Of a stretch of DNA of 64,000 bases, positions 28,181 to 38,102 are shown in pieces. Source of the DNA: Aliiglaciecola sp. 3_MG-2023. GTDB lineage: Bacteria; Pseudomonadota; Gammaproteobacteria; Enterobacterales; Alteromonadaceae. The stretch spans positions 248,001 through 312,000 of the forward strand of contig NZ_JAUORV010000001.1 in the NCBI RefSeq assembly GCF_030548205.1. The letters are read 5' to 3'. The position numbers and the translations under genes are program-made. Positions within the stretch are counted from its first letter, which is position 1. Each line of letters begins with the position of its first letter. The notes beneath the pieces were generated by a model, which had not been told where the DNA came from, ran no database searches, and saw only the letters and a program-made list of their open reading frames with translations.

Positions 28181-31100
28181 GTGGCAAAGCAAAATAATTG
28201 GAACCAAGCTATTGCTCACTGTTTATTTGAGCAAAGTTCCATAGCAATGATAGTGTGTGATTTAAAAGGTAAAATCGCAAACGCAAACTTGGCTGCTGGG
28301 CAATTATTTGATGTAGATGCATCTTCCATAAATGGAAAACAGGTTTGTGATCTTTTCACTTTAAGCTTTAGTAAGTCCATCTTTGTCGCCTTTTTTGAAC
28401 AACTGCTAAGCTCTCAAACACCTGAAAAACACACTAAGTTGAATAACGAAGAGCCAATTGCTATTTCAACGCCCACTTTCGCCATCCACTATGTTACAGC
28501 AGTCATTGACCTATTACCTAAGGACCAATTTGAAGGATTGGTGATAACACTTAGCCCAGCTAAAAAACTCGTATCGGCACAAACGGTAGTAAATAATTTA
28601 TTGGCAAGGTATGAAGTCGCTAAACAGTCAGGTATTGGTGTGTGGCAATATGACTTTTCGTCAAAGAAAGTCATCTGGGACGAACAGATGTGCCGCTTGT
28701 ACGACATTGATGCTGATCACTATGCAACAGATCTTCAAGACTGGTTCTCATTTATCCATCCCGAAGACCGGGAAATGGCGTTTAATGAATTTCAACAAGC
28801 CGATTCCCTAAATAGTAAATACCAAGCGGAATTTAGAATCAAAACCTCGTCGGGGAAAGAAAAATACATTCAAGCTTTTGGGCAAGTAATTGATACATCA
28901 GGCAATCATGTACTTAAACATACTGGCATTAATATAGATTTAACCGAACAGTATGAAACCCAACAAAAATTGTTAGACAGTAAAGCGGAAAACGAATTTT
29001 TAGCGTCAATTGTGCAGGAAGCCGAAAATGCAATAGTCGTTTGCTCACCCGACATGGCAATTGAATGGGTCAACCCAGCATTTATAAAACTAAGTGGCTA
29101 CACGTCTGCTGAAGTTTTTGGGCAATCACTACGAGATTTTGTATTTGGCCCTAAGACCGACGCTGCGACAGTACAGAAAATTAAGCAGGCCATTGCAGAA
29201 GGTAAAAGCTATAGCTATGAGTTGATAAATTATAATAAGCAAGGGCAACCTGTTTGGCTACGTGCAAATATTAAACCCCTAAAAGAAAATGATAAAATTG
29301 AACGAATTGTTATTGTTGCCACTGATATTTCGAAACCAAAACAACAAGAGCTGGAACTTTTAAATTATAGTAATCTGCAAGAAGCTATTCTAAATAGCGC
29401 TAACCTAATCGTTATGTCTACTAATCTATCGGGTCACATCATTACCTATAATAGTTTTGCACAAAGAACGCTGGAATATGATCGTAATGAGGTAGTTGGC
29501 CAAGTAAGGCCGGAACTATTTTTTGCCCCAGAATCTTTGATTGAACACGCAAAACAGCTGAGCAACAAAGTCGGCAAGACAATTCCTTCAGGTATAGAAT
29601 CAATTACTTACTCTGCCAGACAAGGCATAGCAGACGAATATGAAACTCAATTTGTTAGCCGCAGTGGGAAAAAAATCCCAATTCAACTGGCGGTAACCGC
29701 CGTAATGGATTCTCAAAAGGAAGTTGAAGGCTTTTTGTTAATTGGCCGAGACATTTCGAAGCTCAAGTATATTGAAGGTGAAAAAGAGCGCAGTGCATCC
29801 TTATTAAAAGCCACAGGAAAAGTCGCAAAATTAGGTGCCTGGGAAGTCAATATAAACACCAACGATATATATTGGTCTGAAGAAGTTTACCGTATTCATG
29901 AGCTCCCCATTGGCAGTGAAATCGAGCTTGAAAATGCGATTAATTTCTACCTTCCTGAACATCGACAAAAAGTAAAAGATGCGTTAGACGAAGCGATTAA
30001 TAATAATGTCCCATTCGATTTTCAACTGCCCTTTATCACTGCCAAAAACAATAAAATATGGGTGAAATCATTTGGCTTTAGAGAACTTAACCAACATGGG
30101 GAAATGATTCTACGTGGTGCATTCCAAGACATAACAGAATTAAAAGAGGCCGAAGAAAATGCCAAAGTCGCCAGTCAGGCGAAAAGTGATTTCTTAGCAA
30201 ATATGAGTCACGAAATTCGCACCCCCATAAACGGCATTATTGGAATGAACGACCTTTTGCTAAATACCCCTTTGACTGAGCAACAGCACAAATATGCAGA
30301 GCTTGCACAAAACAGTGGTCACATTTTACTTACCTTGATTAACGATATTCTAGATTTTTCCAAGATTGAAGCGGGCAAATTAGAAATCGAAAATATAGAG
30401 TATGATTTGCACGAAATGCTAAACAAATTTGTTGAAAGCTTCTCACTGCGAGCCCAAGAAAAGAAACTAGAACTCATTTTTTCTATGCACCCTAAGGTTC
30501 CGCGGTGGATCAAAGGAGATCCCGGCAGAACAAGGCAAATACTGGCAAACCTTACCAGTAATGCCATCAAATTTACCCAAAAAGGCGAAATCGTCATTAA
30601 AGTAAATTTGGCTAGTGAAAATAGCCTCATTTTTTGTGTAGTCGACTCAGGAATTGGTATTTCACAAGAAAAGCAGAAACAGTTATTCCTTAAATTCAGT
30701 CAAATTGACGCGTCAACCACTCGTAAATTCGGTGGTACAGGTTTGGGGTTGTCTATCGCGAAAGAACTTGTTGAGTTGTTATCTGGAGAAATAGGGGTTA
30801 ATAGCGAATGGCAAAAAGGTTCCGAATTTTGGTTTACCCTTGAATTTGAGCCAGCAAAAAATAACCACGATCAGCAGATTTACGATTTATCTAACACCAA
30901 TTTGGCGGATCTGAGGGTATTAGTTGTTGATGATAACCAAACCAATCGAGAAGTATTATCTTCTATACTGTCTTCTGAAAATATCACTGTGATCCAGGCA
31001 AAGAATTCACCAGAAGCATTAAAGTTACTGCGTAAGCATTGTGATATTAAGCAGAATATCGATATTGCCATTATTGATGCTGATATGCCTGGGATAAGTG

Positions 31101-31744
31101 GTACTGAATTAGGAAAAGCGATTAAAAGTGACGAAAGATTTGCTCAGTTAAATATGATTTTAATGACATCCGCGGCAAAACGAGGGGATGCTCAGAAATT
31201 TAAAAGTATCGGCTTTGATGCGTTTTTCCATAAGCCCGTTAAGAATGACGACCTATTTTCCGCAATCTGCCAAATAGCGAACCAAAAAAACCAACCATTA
31301 GAGCACTCACAGCACGAGCTTATCACCCGTCACAATGCAAGTAATAGGATAGTTGGGCGGCCACGTATATTGCTAGTTGAAGATAATCAAATTAACCAAG
31401 TGGTTGCGAATGAAATGCTTAACAAATTAAATTGTCTTACTGAAGTAGCAAATAACGGTTTAGAGGCCATTGAACAGTTAAGTCGCGCGTCGACTCCTTT
31501 TGATATTGTACTGATGGACTGCCAAATGCCTGTTATGGATGGGTATGAAGCCACTAGAATCATTCGCGCACACAAAGGTGATAAGTTTAATCCTAACATC
31601 CCAATTATTGCATTAACCGCAAACGCCATGAAAGGGGATAAAGAGAAGTGTTTTAACGCTGGAATGGATGGTTATCTTAGTAAACCTATTATTATTGAGG
31701 ATTTGAAACAAGGCTTACTTAAATGGAATAACAAGCGGCACTGA
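28181..31744 (+). CDS. Soluble hybrid sensor histidine kinase with multiple PAS domains and two receiver domains
   Basis: A 1187-residue cytoplasmic hybrid kinase without any membrane segment. Five PAS-like units are seen at about residues 10-130, 150-260, 275-390, 395-520 and 535-655 (for example [20 protein letters not shown] and [20 protein letters not shown]). HisKA has the phospho-accepting His in [16 protein letters not shown] near residue 676. HATPase_c has [19 protein letters not shown] and [13 protein letters not shown]. Receiver 1 carries Asp near 966 ([10 protein letters not shown]) and receiver 2 Asp near 1112 ([12 protein letters not shown]). No HPt domain is present, so relay needs a separate protein. 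Start GTG with AGGA upstream. Signal and output unknown. Confidence 0.93.
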   Translation: MAKQNNWNQAIAHCLFEQSSIAMIVCDLKGKIANANLAAGQLFDVDASSINGKQVCDLFTLSFSKSIFVAFFEQLLSSQTPEKHTKLNNEEPIAISTPTFAIHYVTAVIDLLPKDQFEGLVITLSPAKKLVSAQTVVNNLLARYEVAKQSGIGVWQYDFSSKKVIWDEQMCRLYDIDADHYATDLQDWFSFIHPEDREMAFNEFQQADSLNSKYQAEFRIKTSSGKEKYIQAFGQVIDTSGNHVLKHTGINIDLTEQYETQQKLLDSKAENEFLASIVQEAENAIVVCSPDMAIEWVNPAFIKLSGYTSAEVFGQSLRDFVFGPKTDAATVQKIKQAIAEGKSYSYELINYNKQGQPVWLRANIKPLKENDKIERIVIVATDISKPKQQELELLNYSNLQEAILNSANLIVMSTNLSGHIITYNSFAQRTLEYDRNEVVGQVRPELFFAPESLIEHAKQLSNKVGKTIPSGIESITYSARQGIADEYETQFVSRSGKKIPIQLAVTAVMDSQKEVEGFLLIGRDISKLKYIEGEKERSASLLKATGKVAKLGAWEVNINTNDIYWSEEVYRIHELPIGSEIELENAINFYLPEHRQKVKDALDEAINNNVPFDFQLPFITAKNNKIWVKSFGFRELNQHGEMILRGAFQDITELKEAEENAKVASQAKSDFLANMSHEIRTPINGIIGMNDLLLNTPLTEQQHKYAELAQNSGHILLTLINDILDFSKIEAGKLEIENIEYDLHEMLNKFVESFSLRAQEKKLELIFSMHPKVPRWIKGDPGRTRQILANLTSNAIKFTQKGEIVIKVNLASENSLIFCVVDSGIGISQEKQKQLFLKFSQIDASTTRKFGGTGLGLSIAKELVELLSGEIGVNSEWQKGSEFWFTLEFEPAKNNHDQQIYDLSNTNLADLRVLVVDDNQTNREVLSSILSSENITVIQAKNSPEALKLLRKHCDIKQNIDIAIIDADMPGISGTELGKAIKSDERFAQLNMILMTSAAKRGDAQKFKSIGFDAFFHKPVKNDDLFSAICQIANQKNQPLEHSQHELITRHNASNRIVGRPRILLVEDNQINQVVANEMLNKLNCLTEVANNGLEAIEQLSRASTPFDIVLMDCQMPVMDGYEATRIIRAHKGDKFNPNIPIIALTANAMKGDKEKCFNAGMDGYLSKPIIIEDLKQGLLKWNNKRH

Positions 31745-31771
31745 TTAAAACGACTAATTAGAGCGGAAAAG

Positions 31772-31806
31772 AAAAAGGGTGTGTCTAAAATAAATTAGAC
31801 ACACCC
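31772..31806 (-). terminator. Intrinsic terminator of the CsrB-like RNA
   Basis: A 12-bp perfect stem (GGGTGTGTCTAA / TTAGACACACCC) with a six-base loop at 31777-31806. On the minus strand it is followed by five U residues and then CUUUUCC, the classic intrinsic terminator layout. On the plus strand there is no T-run after it, so it serves the minus-strand transcript better than the kinase gene. Confidence 0.85.
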
Positions 31807-32130
31807 CAGAGAATTTTGAGAATCCCTCTCAGCTATCCTTCGCTATTAAACCATCCCGGTCAACATCCATATACGCCCCTTTCCTTCTATTCTCGCTCAT
31901 CCCTAAGTGAGTCACTCTCCCTGAGTGAGTCCCTTTCCATTGATCCTAAAATAACTGTACATCCATATTGACAGTATTTCTCATCCTTAAGATTGTCCTC
32001 AAGCTTCCCTAACTATCCCTGTGTTTGTCTTCCGTTACTTAATGTTCACCTTGAACATTTACTTTCATCCAATGAAAGTGTCCTTTTGGCTTTCCCTAAG
32101 TCTTCCTGACCCGTCGTATTTCCCTGTGAC
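31772..32130 (-). ncRNA. csrB: CsrB-family regulatory RNA that sequesters CsrA
   Basis: This untranslated stretch is read on the minus strand. The predicted RNA, about 360 nt, begins GTCACAGGGAAATACGACGG, like the start of E. coli CsrB. It carries about twenty GGA motifs, mostly as AGGGA, AGGA or GGAT, many in hairpin loops: CACTC-AGGGA-GAGTG, TGAGA-GGGAT-TCTCA, ACTTTCA-TTGGA-TGAAAGT, and AATGTTCA-AGG-TGAACATT. It ends in a strong intrinsic terminator. A -10-like TATCTT sits at 32138-32143, and a GacA/UvrY-type box lies about 180 bp upstream. The syd-queF-ppnN genes a few kilobases away echo E. coli, where csrB adjoins syd. Such RNAs bind many CsrA dimers and relieve CsrA repression. The exact 5' end is inferred. 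Confidence 0.85.
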
Positions 32131-32137
32131 GAGGTAT

Positions 32138-32143
32138 AAGATA
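32138..32143 (-). promoter_or_regulatory. -10 element of the CsrB-like RNA promoter
   Basis: TATCTT on the minus strand is placed 8-13 bases before the inferred first base (32130). At the 17-bp position there is only CTAGTA, a poor -35, which suits an activator-dependent promoter. Confidence 0.45.
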
Positions 32144-32299
32144 GAGGAATTAAAAGTTTCTACTAGTACCCCAAAAACATTTTTTTTGTAAGCCATCAGA
32201 CTAAAGTCTAAATTAAAAATTTTAATTTAATAAATTCAGTCACTTAATAAAACAGTAAGCCTTACTCTAGGGGTTTATTCCGCTTAAAACCTACAGCCA

Positions 32300-32317
32300 T
32301 GTAAGAAATATCGTACA
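32300..32317. promoter_or_regulatory. GacA/UvrY/VarA binding box upstream of csrB
   Basis: TGTAAGAAATATCGTACA matches the GacA-family consensus TGTAAG-N6-CTTACA with correct spacing and one mismatch in the second half. It lies about 170-187 bp upstream of the inferred CsrB start, similar to the distance of upstream activating sites in csrB/rsm promoters of other gammaproteobacteria. Between it and the promoter, about 60 bp from this box, is a shorter palindrome (AGTAAG-C-CTTACT on the plus strand) with wrong spacing. The rest of 32318-32537 shows nothing recognisable. Confidence 0.65.
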
Positions 32318-32537
32318 AATTAAATAGCCCTTTTCTTACGCGCCAGTTTGAGTCTATTTAAACTATTCAGGTCAATTTCAATATTTTGTCGATTTCAATG
32401 ATGTTCTTTGCTTAAAAAGTGACATTAGAAGCCTGTCATTAAAGTAAAATAGAATGAGCGAAAGAGGATAGGAAAGAAGAATAGAAGCAGAGAAGAAAAG
32501 TATTAATTTAGCTTTTCTTCTCCTGTGAGATGAGCCC

Positions 32538-33185
32538 CTATTGCTCTGAGCGGGGTTTAAACATTATTTGACCATTGATACGAGACACTTTGAGTTCCTC
32601 TATGTGTTCATATTTACCATCAGTAAAAAACGATAAACATTTAGGCAAGGTCACGTATACACCCACACCTTCACTTTTTTGCTCTTCAAGGACAATACTA
32701 TCAATAGCGCTCATGAGTATATGACCAAGACCTCGATGTTGATGATCTGGATGCACGCCAATAAACGACAGCATATGATATTTTTCGTGGGGAATACGCT
32801 CCCTAACACGCTGTTCCTTTTCAATCATTTGCTTAGTACCTATATACCCAGCGGTAAGTAACATCTTCAAGCGCCAGTGCCAGAAGCGGTCTGGGTTGAA
32901 AGCACTATCAGGTTTAATTAAGCAGGCCACCGCCAATAAACGGTCATCTTCAAACAGCCCAATCATAGGTTGCTTAGCGCTCCAAAACGCATTTAGTTCT
33001 TCTCGGATAGCACCGCGCAACCGGGATTCATACCCCTCTTTCTCAGAGTCGAAAATATCTAAAAACAGCGGATCATCATGATAAGCTTGGTATAAAATCG
33101 AAGCAGCGATCTTGAGATCTTCAGCAGCAAGGTAAACAGCTTTGATATTATTTAACGGGGTTATGTCTTGTGCAGTATTTGACAT
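32538..33185 (-). CDS. GNAT family N-acetyltransferase
   Basis: A 215-residue GNAT-fold acetyltransferase. The acetyl-CoA binding motif A is visible as FIGVHPDHQHRGLGHILMSA near residues 140-158, preceded by the strand LLAVACLIKPDSAF. The C-terminal VYVTLPKCLSFFTDGKYEH resembles the end of GNAT proteins acting on small molecules. Substrate unknown. It stands alone, ATG start, with its 3' side facing the CsrB promoter region. Confidence 0.85.
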   Translation of the reverse strand: MSNTAQDITPLNNIKAVYLAAEDLKIAASILYQAYHDDPLFLDIFDSEKEGYESRLRGAIREELNAFWSAKQPMIGLFEDDRLLAVACLIKPDSAFNPDRFWHWRLKMLLTAGYIGTKQMIEKEQRVRERIPHEKYHMLSFIGVHPDHQHRGLGHILMSAIDSIVLEEQKSEGVGVYVTLPKCLSFFTDGKYEHIEELKVSRINGQIMFKPRSEQ

Positions 33186-33464
33186 AGTTCGACTCTCTTC
33201 AGTTAGGAATTTTCACTTTACATAATTATTAACCATTTGTTAACAACTCATTAAACACAAGGTCAAACAATTTGTACTATTTTGTGCTGAACAGGTTGAT
33301 TTATAGCCTATTCCCCCCAAGACTTAAAGAGTGCAATCTAAAAGTATTCGCAGCACAAGAAAAGTAGCTAGGCGAGCAAAGATAACAGCAATTGTTGTAT
33401 TGAGTATCAATTGAACTGAAATGCCAAGATGTTAAAGAATAGAGTTTCATAAAGGAGACATTAG

Positions 33465-33695
33465 ATGTTAACTGAAAATCTAGAGATGAAAGATTTGTTT
33501 ATGCAATTAGGTTTAGCCAATGATGATGAGGCAATTGAGCGTTTTATTAGTGAACATAAAGGGTTAGATAAATCGGTTAAACTTGAAGAAGCCAGCTTCT
33601 GGACCCAAACGCAATCGACCTTTATACGTCAGTCCTTTTTTGAAGATGCGGAATGGACAGAATTAATAGACCAACTTGATAATCGACTGCGTTAA
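33465..33695 (+). CDS. DUF2789 family small protein
   Basis: A 76-residue acidic soluble protein. MKDLFMQLGLANDDEAIERF and the closing WTELIDQLDNRLR are the conserved ends of DUF2789. ATG start with AAGGAG six bases upstream, a strong ribosome site. Function of the family is unknown. Its 3' end converges with a DUF3192 lipoprotein gene across a hairpin. Confidence 0.87.
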   Translation: MLTENLEMKDLFMQLGLANDDEAIERFISEHKGLDKSVKLEEASFWTQTQSTFIRQSFFEDAEWTELIDQLDNRLR

Positions 33696-33702
33696 CATAC
33701 CT

Positions 33703-33731
33703 CGCTAGCCAAGCAAACAGCCTGGCTAGCG
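33703..33731. terminator. Possible bidirectional terminator hairpin
   Basis: CGCTAGCCA and TGGCTAGCG form a perfect nine-base stem with an 11-base loop between two convergent genes. No T-run follows on either strand, so terminator function is likely by position but not proven by sequence. Confidence 0.45.
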
Positions 33732-33766
33732 TAAATTCGCTTACATGACGTTTAGAATGGTACAAC

Positions 33767-34129
33767 TTATATATTGCTGTACGCAGAATCTCCCCACCCA
33801 ATCAAATTGCCATTTTTAAAAACTAGAGGGGTACATTCGTCTTTGGTGGTAACCCCATCTCCTTCGCGACGCTGCGTGCGGTAAAACAACACATTGATTT
33901 CATCGTTATTTTCTTGATACAACTCACTGAAATCAGGCGTACCTAGACGGCTTCTAATATCTTCGATGGCGGTATTTGACTCTAACCTAGCAATTGCCTT
34001 CCTGTTTTTACGTTCTTTTTGTTCCCAATCAGATTGATACGAGTAGTCTCCTTCTCCACCAACAGATATCACACATCCGGATAAGGTTAGAGGTAAGGCT
34101 AATGCTGCAGCAACAAGTATTTTTTTCAT
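33767..34129 (-). CDS. DUF3192 family lipoprotein
   Basis: A 120-residue secreted lipoprotein. The signal peptide ends in the lipobox LSGC (Cys about residue 19). The DUF3192 domain covers the rest: RLESNTAIEDIRSRLGTPDF, VLFYRTQRREGDGVTTKDEC and TPLVFKNGNLIGWGDSAY. The fold resembles SmpA/BamE-like small lipoproteins. A second DUF3192 gene lies at 38103-38477, and the conserved block FYRT...DG.TT.DECTPL is shared. Role unknown. Confidence 0.88.
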   Translation of the reverse strand: MKKILVAAALALPLTLSGCVISVGGEGDYSYQSDWEQKERKNRKAIARLESNTAIEDIRSRLGTPDFSELYQENNDEINVLFYRTQRREGDGVTTKDECTPLVFKNGNLIGWGDSAYSNI

Positions 34130-34295
34130 TTTAGTTTCCCTGTAGTTCCATTTGTATTATTGAATTGAATTGCATTCCACAATACAAAATTAAGGCCAAA
34201 ATATAACTTGTTGTTTTATAAGTAGATATATAAATGCATGTGATTCTCAATACCGCTAAAATAGTCACATTAACTAATTATTAGCGTTTTTCATC

Positions 34296-34589
34296 ATGTC
34301 AAATCAGTTCCAGTACATTGCTTCCCTATGTAAAAATATACAATCTAACGGGAAAGTGCCAAGTGTCGCATTAATTAAAAAAGCATCTAACCGGCCATTA
34401 CCCCTGCGGGAGGTGATTGAGGTATTAAGACGCTGGCAAAACGAACCAGAACAGTTCTCAGAGATAGTTGAGGACGAAGCACCAGTGCAACAACCCACTG
34501 ATTTAACACAGCACGTAAAACAATTAGAAAAACGCATCGAGTCATTGGAACAGCAAGTGTTACATTTAACCCGCACGCTGAAAAAATAA
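34296..34589 (+). CDS. Small helical coiled-coil protein of unknown function
   Basis: A 97-residue protein. The N-terminal half (SNGKVPSVALIKKASNRPL, then LREVIEVLRRWQ) looks like a helix-turn-helix of the KfrA N-terminal type. After an acidic linker, residues 70-95 form a leucine-heptad coiled coil (HVKQLEKRIESLEQQVLHL). No family assigned. Start ATG at a usual distance from the divergent lipoprotein gene. The REP array begins 11 bp after its stop. DNA binding is only a possibility. Confidence 0.65.
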   Translation: MSNQFQYIASLCKNIQSNGKVPSVALIKKASNRPLPLREVIEVLRRWQNEPEQFSEIVEDEAPVQQPTDLTQHVKQLEKRIESLEQQVLHLTRTLKK

Positions 34590-34600
34590 TTCCCCTCACC

Positions 34601-35073
34601 TGTAGTCGGGTGCTTTAGCCCCGAGGCACACGAGAAAACCCGGCCCCTCGGCCCCATGGCCTAAAGACCATGCTACAGAACACCTGTAGTCGGTGGCTTT
34701 AGCCCCGAGGCACCCCGAGAAGAAACCGCGTAAACCCGACAACCCCATGGCCTAAAGACCATGCTACAAAACACCTGTAGTCGGTGGCTTTAGCCCCGAG
34801 CCACACGAGAAAACCCGGCCCCATGGCACCATGGCCCCCCATGGCCTAAAGACCATGCTACAAAAACACCTGTAGTCGGGTGCTTTAGCCCCGAGGCAAT
34901 CATCGCCGCTAAATCCATGGGCCAAAACCCCATGGCCTAAAGACCATGCTACAAAAACACCTGTAGTCGGTGGCTTTAGCCCCGAGGCAATCATCGCCGC
35001 TAAATCCATGGGCCAAAACCCCATGGGCCCCTCGGCCCCCATGGCACCTCCATGGCCTAAAGGCCATGCTACA
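34601..35073. repeat. Five-unit REP (BIME-like) palindromic repeat array
   Basis: Five units begin with TGTAG at 34601, 34685, 34776, 34871 and 34962 and end with CTACA at about 34677, 34768, 34862, 34953 and 35073. Each starts with a REP of the form GTAG-TCGGTGGCTTTAGCCCCGA (imperfect hairpin after the GTAG tetranucleotide). Each ends with the inverted REP which on the minus strand reads GTAG-CATGGTCTTTAGGCCATG. The spacers contain CATGG/CCATG palindromes; units 4 and 5 share an almost identical spacer. This is the layout of bacterial interspersed mosaic elements mobilised by RAYT (TnpA_REP) transposases; no RAYT gene is in the window. Confidence 0.85.
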
Positions 35074-35611
35074 GGCGGGGGGTGAGCTGCTGGATAAATT
35101 CGGTTAATGAATCGGCCAAGGTTTCTTGGGGCTCTAGGCCTATCTGTTCCAACATTACCCGTCCTGTCTGATTGTGTACGCTAACAATAAAATCATCTTC
35201 ATCGGTAATGGCGAAGAACAAGGTGTCGTCTTGTCCTAAGCGCCTTTTCATCAACACATGGGCAACTAAATTTTGTTGTAACCGCTCAAAATCGTCATCG
35301 TTCCAAGGCATCAATAATTGCAGGTTTCCCCTTGGGGTTTTCGCATTTAGATTATCACTCCAAAAGCAGGTATAGTACTGCTTAAGTTGTTCATCCATTT
35401 TAATTTCAAGGGCGTTTTCAAAGTGTTCGAAATGCTGGTCACTTGTTTGTTTAACCGGTAACCAAGGCACCCATTCATCTTGTTCACCACGTTGCTGATA
35501 ACATTTTGATGGCCAATTTTCATCGAATTGAATAACCAATGGGTGTTGATTGCGTTGATGACAATCGACATATTCAGAAACAAAATTTTGTAGTGCCGAA
35601 TCAATGCTCAC
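35069..35611 (-). CDS. syd: SecY-interacting protein Syd
   Basis: A 180-residue cytoplasmic peripheral protein that binds SecY and is thought to monitor translocon quality. QNLVAHVLMKRRLGQDDTLF and the C-terminal LADSLTEFIQQLTPRL align with E. coli Syd (LASNLAEFLNQLKPLL), so the protein is full length. The start is GTG. The stop codon TAG is part of the GTAG of the last REP unit, so the repeat array abuts the gene exactly. Divergent from queF, the same arrangement as in E. coli. Confidence 0.93.
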   Translation of the reverse strand: MSIDSALQNFVSEYVDCHQRNQHPLVIQFDENWPSKCYQQRGEQDEWVPWLPVKQTSDQHFEHFENALEIKMDEQLKQYYTCFWSDNLNAKTPRGNLQLLMPWNDDDFERLQQNLVAHVLMKRRLGQDDTLFFAITDEDDFIVSVHNQTGRVMLEQIGLEPQETLADSLTEFIQQLTPRL

Positions 35612-35786
35612 AGACTACACTTCCTTTAATTTTAATTAAGATGACTTGAAACAACCTAAGTGAATACCAATTAATTGCACTAATATGCGAAATGAATGTG
35701 AAAATGGCAAAAACGCCTAAGATAAAAAGATAAATCAACACACAAGGTATATACACTGCATAAGCATTGTATAACGAGAAGATTAA

Positions 35787-36638
35787 ATGACAAATAAAAC
35801 CGATGAGATAAGTACTTCATCTTCGGCTCTAGACAAACTGACACTCGGTAAAGCAGTTGAATATGTACAAACCTATTCTCCAGAACTCTTGCAGGCGGTT
35901 CCACGCAGCTTAAGTCGAGAAGCCATAGGGCTAACCGATAAATTGCCGTTTACCGGCGAAGATATCTGGAACGCTTATGAACTGTCATGGCTCAACTCAC
36001 GGGGAAAGCCCGAGGTTGCCATAATGCAATGTGTAGTTCCGTTTGACTCCCCCAATTTAATTGAATCAAAAAGCTTCAAACTCTATTTAAACAGCTTCAA
36101 TCAATCTAAAATCGAATCCGTTGAATCCTTAACGACGACCCTAGAAACAGATTTATCACACTGCGCCGGCAAACCTGTGGCAGTAAAAGTGATATTACCC
36201 AAGGATTTTGCCAGTCAAAAAATTGAAGACATGCCGGGGCAAAATATCGATGATCAAGATATCGAATTTAGTGACTATCAACTCGATGCCTCAGCATTAA
36301 AAACCCACGCTAACCAAGTTAGTGAAACACTTAGCAGTAACTTACTTAAATCCAATTGCCTGATCACAAATCAGCCTGATTGGGGAAGTATTATGATCCG
36401 TTATTCTGGTACTCAAATAGACCGAGAATCACTGCTGCGCTACCTCATTTCTTTTCGCATGCACAATGAATTTCATGAACAATGTGTAGAGCGAATTTTT
36501 CGCGATATAAAGCACTTCTGCAAACCATCTGAGCTAACCGTTTATGCGCGATACACTCGTCGAGGAGGTCTTGATATCAACCCCTTCAGAAGCGATTTCG
36601 AAACGCCATATAACATGCCAAGACAGGCTCGTCAGTAA
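35787..36638 (+). CDS. queF: NADPH-dependent 7-cyano-7-deazaguanine reductase
   Basis: A 283-residue enzyme reducing preQ0 to preQ1 in queuosine synthesis. It is the long, two-domain QueF type (E. coli 282 residues). [17 protein letters not shown] is the N-terminal domain block, the catalytic Cys lies in [14 protein letters not shown] near residue 190, and [13 protein letters not shown] plus [16 protein letters not shown] are C-terminal blocks. It is followed by ppnN 20 bp downstream. No preQ1 riboswitch was recognised upstream. Confidence 0.95.
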   Translation: MTNKTDEISTSSSALDKLTLGKAVEYVQTYSPELLQAVPRSLSREAIGLTDKLPFTGEDIWNAYELSWLNSRGKPEVAIMQCVVPFDSPNLIESKSFKLYLNSFNQSKIESVESLTTTLETDLSHCAGKPVAVKVILPKDFASQKIEDMPGQNIDDQDIEFSDYQLDASALKTHANQVSETLSSNLLKSNCLITNQPDWGSIMIRYSGTQIDRESLLRYLISFRMHNEFHEQCVERIFRDIKHFCKPSELTVYARYTRRGGLDINPFRSDFETPYNMPRQARQ

Positions 36639-36658
36639 GGTCGGAAATAGGACAATCT

Positions 36659-38014
36659 ATGCTTTCAATTCAATTAAATCCAGTTGGCCCCCTGAGTCAA
36701 TTGTCACAGTTCGAAGTAGATAGACTAAAACAATCAGTCAATAGTGACCTGTATAAATTATTCAGGAACTGCTGCTTAGCCGTATTGAATTCAGGAGTGG
36801 AAGAGGATGATTTCGAACAACTCTTCACTCCCTATGAAGACTTTGAAGTGAATCTAATTAGACGTGAGCGCGGCGTTAAAATAGAGTTGGTCAATCCCCC
36901 CGCAGTGGCATTTGTTGATGGCCAACTTATCAAAGGTGTCCACGAGCATCTGTTTGCCGTTCTCCGAGATATCTTACATATGGGTGTAAAATATCGATTT
37001 AGTGAAGCTCATCTCATTGATTCAAAAGATTTAACTGACATCGTGTTTGATATGTTGCGTCATGCTGAAGTAATTAAAGTGGGCAGCGATCCAAATATGG
37101 TTGTTTGCTGGGGCGGTCACTCCATCGGAGAAGTGGAATATAAATACACCAAAGAAGTGGGCTACCAACTTGGCCTTCGGGAAATGAACATTTGTACCGG
37201 CTGTGGCCCTGGGGCGATGAAAGGCCCCATGAAAGGAGCCGCTATTGGACATGCTAAACAGCGCTATAAAAACGGACGCTATTTAGGCATGACCGAGCCT
37301 TCGATCATTGCCGCAGAGCCACCTAACGCCATAGTCAATGAACTGGTGATTATGCCCGATATTGAAAAACGCTTAGAAGCCTTTGTGCGAATTGCCCATG
37401 CTATTGTTATTTTCCCAGGCGGCGTAGGAACAGCTGAAGAACTTTTATATTTGCTGGGCGTGATGTTAAATGAAGATAATCGCGAGCAAATAGTGCCTAT
37501 TATTTTAACGGGCCCTGCCCACAGCAAAGACTATTTTGAATCCATCGACAAATTTGTTGGCGAAACCCTAGGGCCAGAAGCCCAAGCTTTGTATGAAATT
37601 GTAGTGGATGATGCAGTTAAAGTTGCGCAAAAAATAAAGAGTAAACAACTTGATGTGCGCACCCATAGGCGAAATACCGGCGACTCCTACCTGTTCAATT
37701 GGCTGTTAAAAATTGAACCTGAATTTCAGCAGCCTTTTGAGCCTACTCATCAAAGCATGCAAGAGCTGAATTTGCATTTTTCCCAGCCCAAGGCAGAATT
37801 AGCCGCAGCATTGCGCAAAGCTTTTTCTGGGATTGTTGCTGGCAACGTAAAATCCGAAGGCATTACCCAAATACGAAAGCACGGACCTTTTAAAATCAAT
37901 GGCGATCCGAAATTAATGAGTATGCTTGATACGTTATTGGAATCCTTTGTTAAACAACAACGTATGAAACTGCCGGGTAGCGACTATAGCCCATGCTATC
38001 AGGTAATCACCTAA
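36659..38014 (+). CDS. ppnN: Nucleotide 5'-monophosphate nucleosidase PpnN (YgdH)
   Basis: A 451-residue enzyme that hydrolyses purine and pyrimidine nucleoside monophosphates to base and ribose 5-phosphate; the E. coli homologue is stimulated by (p)ppGpp. The LOG-family core is clear: [18 protein letters not shown] near 157, [16 protein letters not shown] near 180 and the [15 protein letters not shown] motif near 253. N- and C-terminal family extensions are both present (length in E. coli 454). It follows queF and is probably co-transcribed. Confidence 0.95.
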   Translation: MLSIQLNPVGPLSQLSQFEVDRLKQSVNSDLYKLFRNCCLAVLNSGVEEDDFEQLFTPYEDFEVNLIRRERGVKIELVNPPAVAFVDGQLIKGVHEHLFAVLRDILHMGVKYRFSEAHLIDSKDLTDIVFDMLRHAEVIKVGSDPNMVVCWGGHSIGEVEYKYTKEVGYQLGLREMNICTGCGPGAMKGPMKGAAIGHAKQRYKNGRYLGMTEPSIIAAEPPNAIVNELVIMPDIEKRLEAFVRIAHAIVIFPGGVGTAEELLYLLGVMLNEDNREQIVPIILTGPAHSKDYFESIDKFVGETLGPEAQALYEIVVDDAVKVAQKIKSKQLDVRTHRRNTGDSYLFNWLLKIEPEFQQPFEPTHQSMQELNLHFSQPKAELAAALRKAFSGIVAGNVKSEGITQIRKHGPFKINGDPKLMSMLDTLLESFVKQQRMKLPGSDYSPCYQVIT

Positions 38015-38102
38015 GGCAAGCGATACGCTTTTCGCGTTTAGTGGCCTTTATTCATCCCAGTGATTTGATTACCATGGGGTTAATTAAACATGAGATATAA
38101 TT

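Noticed and set aside
34764-35042. A 92-codon minus-strand open frame in the repeat array
   Set aside because: It is entirely made of REP units, with the same peptide repeated twice and no ribosome site; it is a by-product of the repeats.
34601-35073. Repeats with regular spacing considered as a CRISPR array
   Set aside because: Repeats are paired inverted REPs with the GTAG signature, spacers are related to each other, and there are no cas genes.
35612-35786. Possible preQ1 riboswitch before queF
   Set aside because: No C-rich loop or A-rich tail of the preQ1 aptamers could be found in the syd-queF intergenic region.
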